A stretch of 64,000 bases of DNA from Micromonospora fulviviridis. Lineage in GTDB: Bacteria > Actinomycetota > Actinomycetes > Mycobacteriales > Micromonosporaceae. Below, one piece after another: positions 63,231 through 64,000 of the stretch. The DNA lies in assembly GCF_014648395.1 (NCBI RefSeq), contig NZ_BMRA01000002.1, forward strand, positions 1-64,000, read 5' to 3'. The position numbers and the translations under genes are program-made. Every line of letters begins with the position of its first letter. Position 1 is the stretch's first letter. The notes below the pieces were generated by a model. The model had not been told where the DNA came from, did no database searches, and was given only the letters and a program-made list of their open reading frames with translations.

Positions 63231-64000
63231 CTGGCGCCTCTCCTAACGTGGCAGCGGTTCCGGTCCCGCGTGGTGGGCCGCCCTCGTCGCCGGCGGCCCG
63301 GGCGGCCGCGATGCGGACCGAGGGCAGGGTAGGCGCATCCAGCCGGGGGCTGACCCGCAGGCTGGGCGCGGCCGCCCCGTCCGTCTGCACGCCGACCCGG
63401 AGCGACGGCGTCGTCGCCGCGTCCACCTGGTTCCGGTTCCGGTCGGCGCCGCGCGCCCGCCGCCACAGCACCGAGGCCCCGATCCTCCGGCGCTCGGCGA
63501 CCACGTCGTCGGTCAACTCGAACGGCGCGGGGAAGGGCAGGTAGCGCGGCAGGAAGTCGGCCAGCATCCGCTCCTGCTCCGCGAAGGCCCCCGGATCGGA
63601 GTCGGTGTCGTTGAGGCAGAACACGTCACGGTGCCGGCGGGCCAGCAGCTCGGCGAGGCGGGCGGGTGTCGACGGGTGGCCGAGGTCCGCGTACTCGTAC
63701 TCGATCTCGCCCGGCACCGCCTGCCCGGTGAGGTAGGCCCAGTACTGGTGCAGCGAGGAGGGGATCGACAGGTCACCCTGGTGGCGGAACAGGTGTCCGG
63801 CCGTCTCCGTCACCTCCGCCTGGAGCACCTGCTCGATCTGGTACATGATGCTGCGCCGCAGCGCGAACGGCGTGTGCTTCATCTTCTGTGTGATGGTCAC
63901 ACCGAACTGCCGCTGGATGTGCCGGCGGTTGTTCTTGCCGGCGGCGTTCACCGGCGGGTCGCTCGGCCGCGCCTCGCCCAGCCCGAACTGGGCCGGGGAG
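63223..64000 (-). CDS. Stealth family phosphotransferase, third of three (5' end outside window)
   Basis: The frame stays open from the TGA at 63223 to the right edge, so the N-terminus and CR1/CR2 are missing. The visible ~258 residues include the C-terminal Stealth region: NAAGKNNRRHIQRQFGVTIT, QKMKHTPFALRRSIMYQIEQ, HQGDLSIPSSLHQYWAYLTG and RRHRDVFCLNDTDSDPGAF, matching the first copy. A ~100-residue Arg/Ala/Thr-rich tail follows, with repeated units such as TPSLRVGVQT, APSLRVSPRL and LPSVRIAAAR. The GTG at 63951 is internal. Confidence 0.9.
   Translation of the reverse strand, partial: SPAQFGLGEARPSDPPVNAAGKNNRRHIQRQFGVTITQKMKHTPFALRRSIMYQIEQVLQAEVTETAGHLFRHQGDLSIPSSLHQYWAYLTGQAVPGEIEYEYADLGHPSTPARLAELLARRHRDVFCLNDTDSDPGAFAEQERMLADFLPRYLPFPAPFELTDDVVAERRRIGASVLWRRARGADRNRNQVDAATTPSLRVGVQTDGAAAPSLRVSPRLDAPTLPSVRIAAARAAGDEGGPPRGTGTAATLGEAPDA

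Overview
The window is very G+C-rich, uses GTG starts freely and carries actinobacterial hallmarks: BsaP next to BioB, ZAS-type anti-sigma factor, CebR-type operators, a tRNA Gly-Cys-Val cluster and many leaderless-looking starts. I infer a Micromonosporaceae chromosome, probably Micromonospora or a close relative. There is no phage, plasmid or insertion-sequence signature and no CRISPR array; it reads as ordinary chromosome with several accessory modules. All assignments come from reading the sequence and its translations; no database search was possible.

Layout. 1-8.3 kb: end of an exported lysozyme-like protein, a LamG/PKD secreted protein, two tRNA clusters (Gly-Val and Gly-Cys-Val, the shared members identical), an ArsR-type regulator facing a PEP-mutase-like gene across a 20-bp palindrome, and a TetR gene convergent with an AlkB alkane hydroxylase. 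8.5-14.6 kb: methyltransferase, P450, and an ABC transporter pair whose upstream box (TGACGAAAGTCA) recurs in front of the neighbouring histidine kinase/response regulator operon. 14.6-18 kb: biotin genes bioF-bioD divergent from bioB-bsaP; bioA is not here. 18-20.7 kb: acetyltransferases, DUF488, and a DUF559/AbiEi-like gene bracketed by two related palindromes. 20.7-24.7 kb: a modular GH9 cellulase and an LPXTG surface protein. 24.8-31.7 kb: isochorismatase-like hydrolase, atypical aldehyde dehydrogenase, two tandem ACT-domain genes sharing a 30-nt leader motif, and an APH/acyl-CoA dehydrogenase pair. 31.7-37.8 kb: the cellobiose operon cebE-cebF-cebG-bglC followed by cebR; its operators also occur at the GH9 gene. 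37.8-45.4 kb: mixed genes including a 39-residue Cys-rich protein coupled to a RibD-like reductase, an ECF sigma factor, an M4 protease and a membrane-anchored hydrolase.

45.6-53 kb holds the most notable system: a polar array herA-like, sbcD, sbcC, nurA-like and a spermidine-synthase-like gene. This is the archaeal HerA-Mre11-Rad50-NurA end-resection set assembled as one bacterial transcription unit. A perfect 59-bp tandem repeat sits between sbcC and nurA; each copy encodes a 20-residue mini-ORF joined by GTGA overlaps. A diverged third copy forms the end of bioF, so it looks like a dispersed gene-junction element. 53.2-55.4 kb is an ECF sigma/anti-sigma/lipoprotein group.

55.5 kb to the right edge is a minus-strand cluster of three Stealth phosphotransferases with a GT4 glycosyltransferase and a PIG-L deacetylase, most genes overlapping by 4-8 nt. 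It is probably a cell-envelope phosphoglycan pathway that continues beyond the window.
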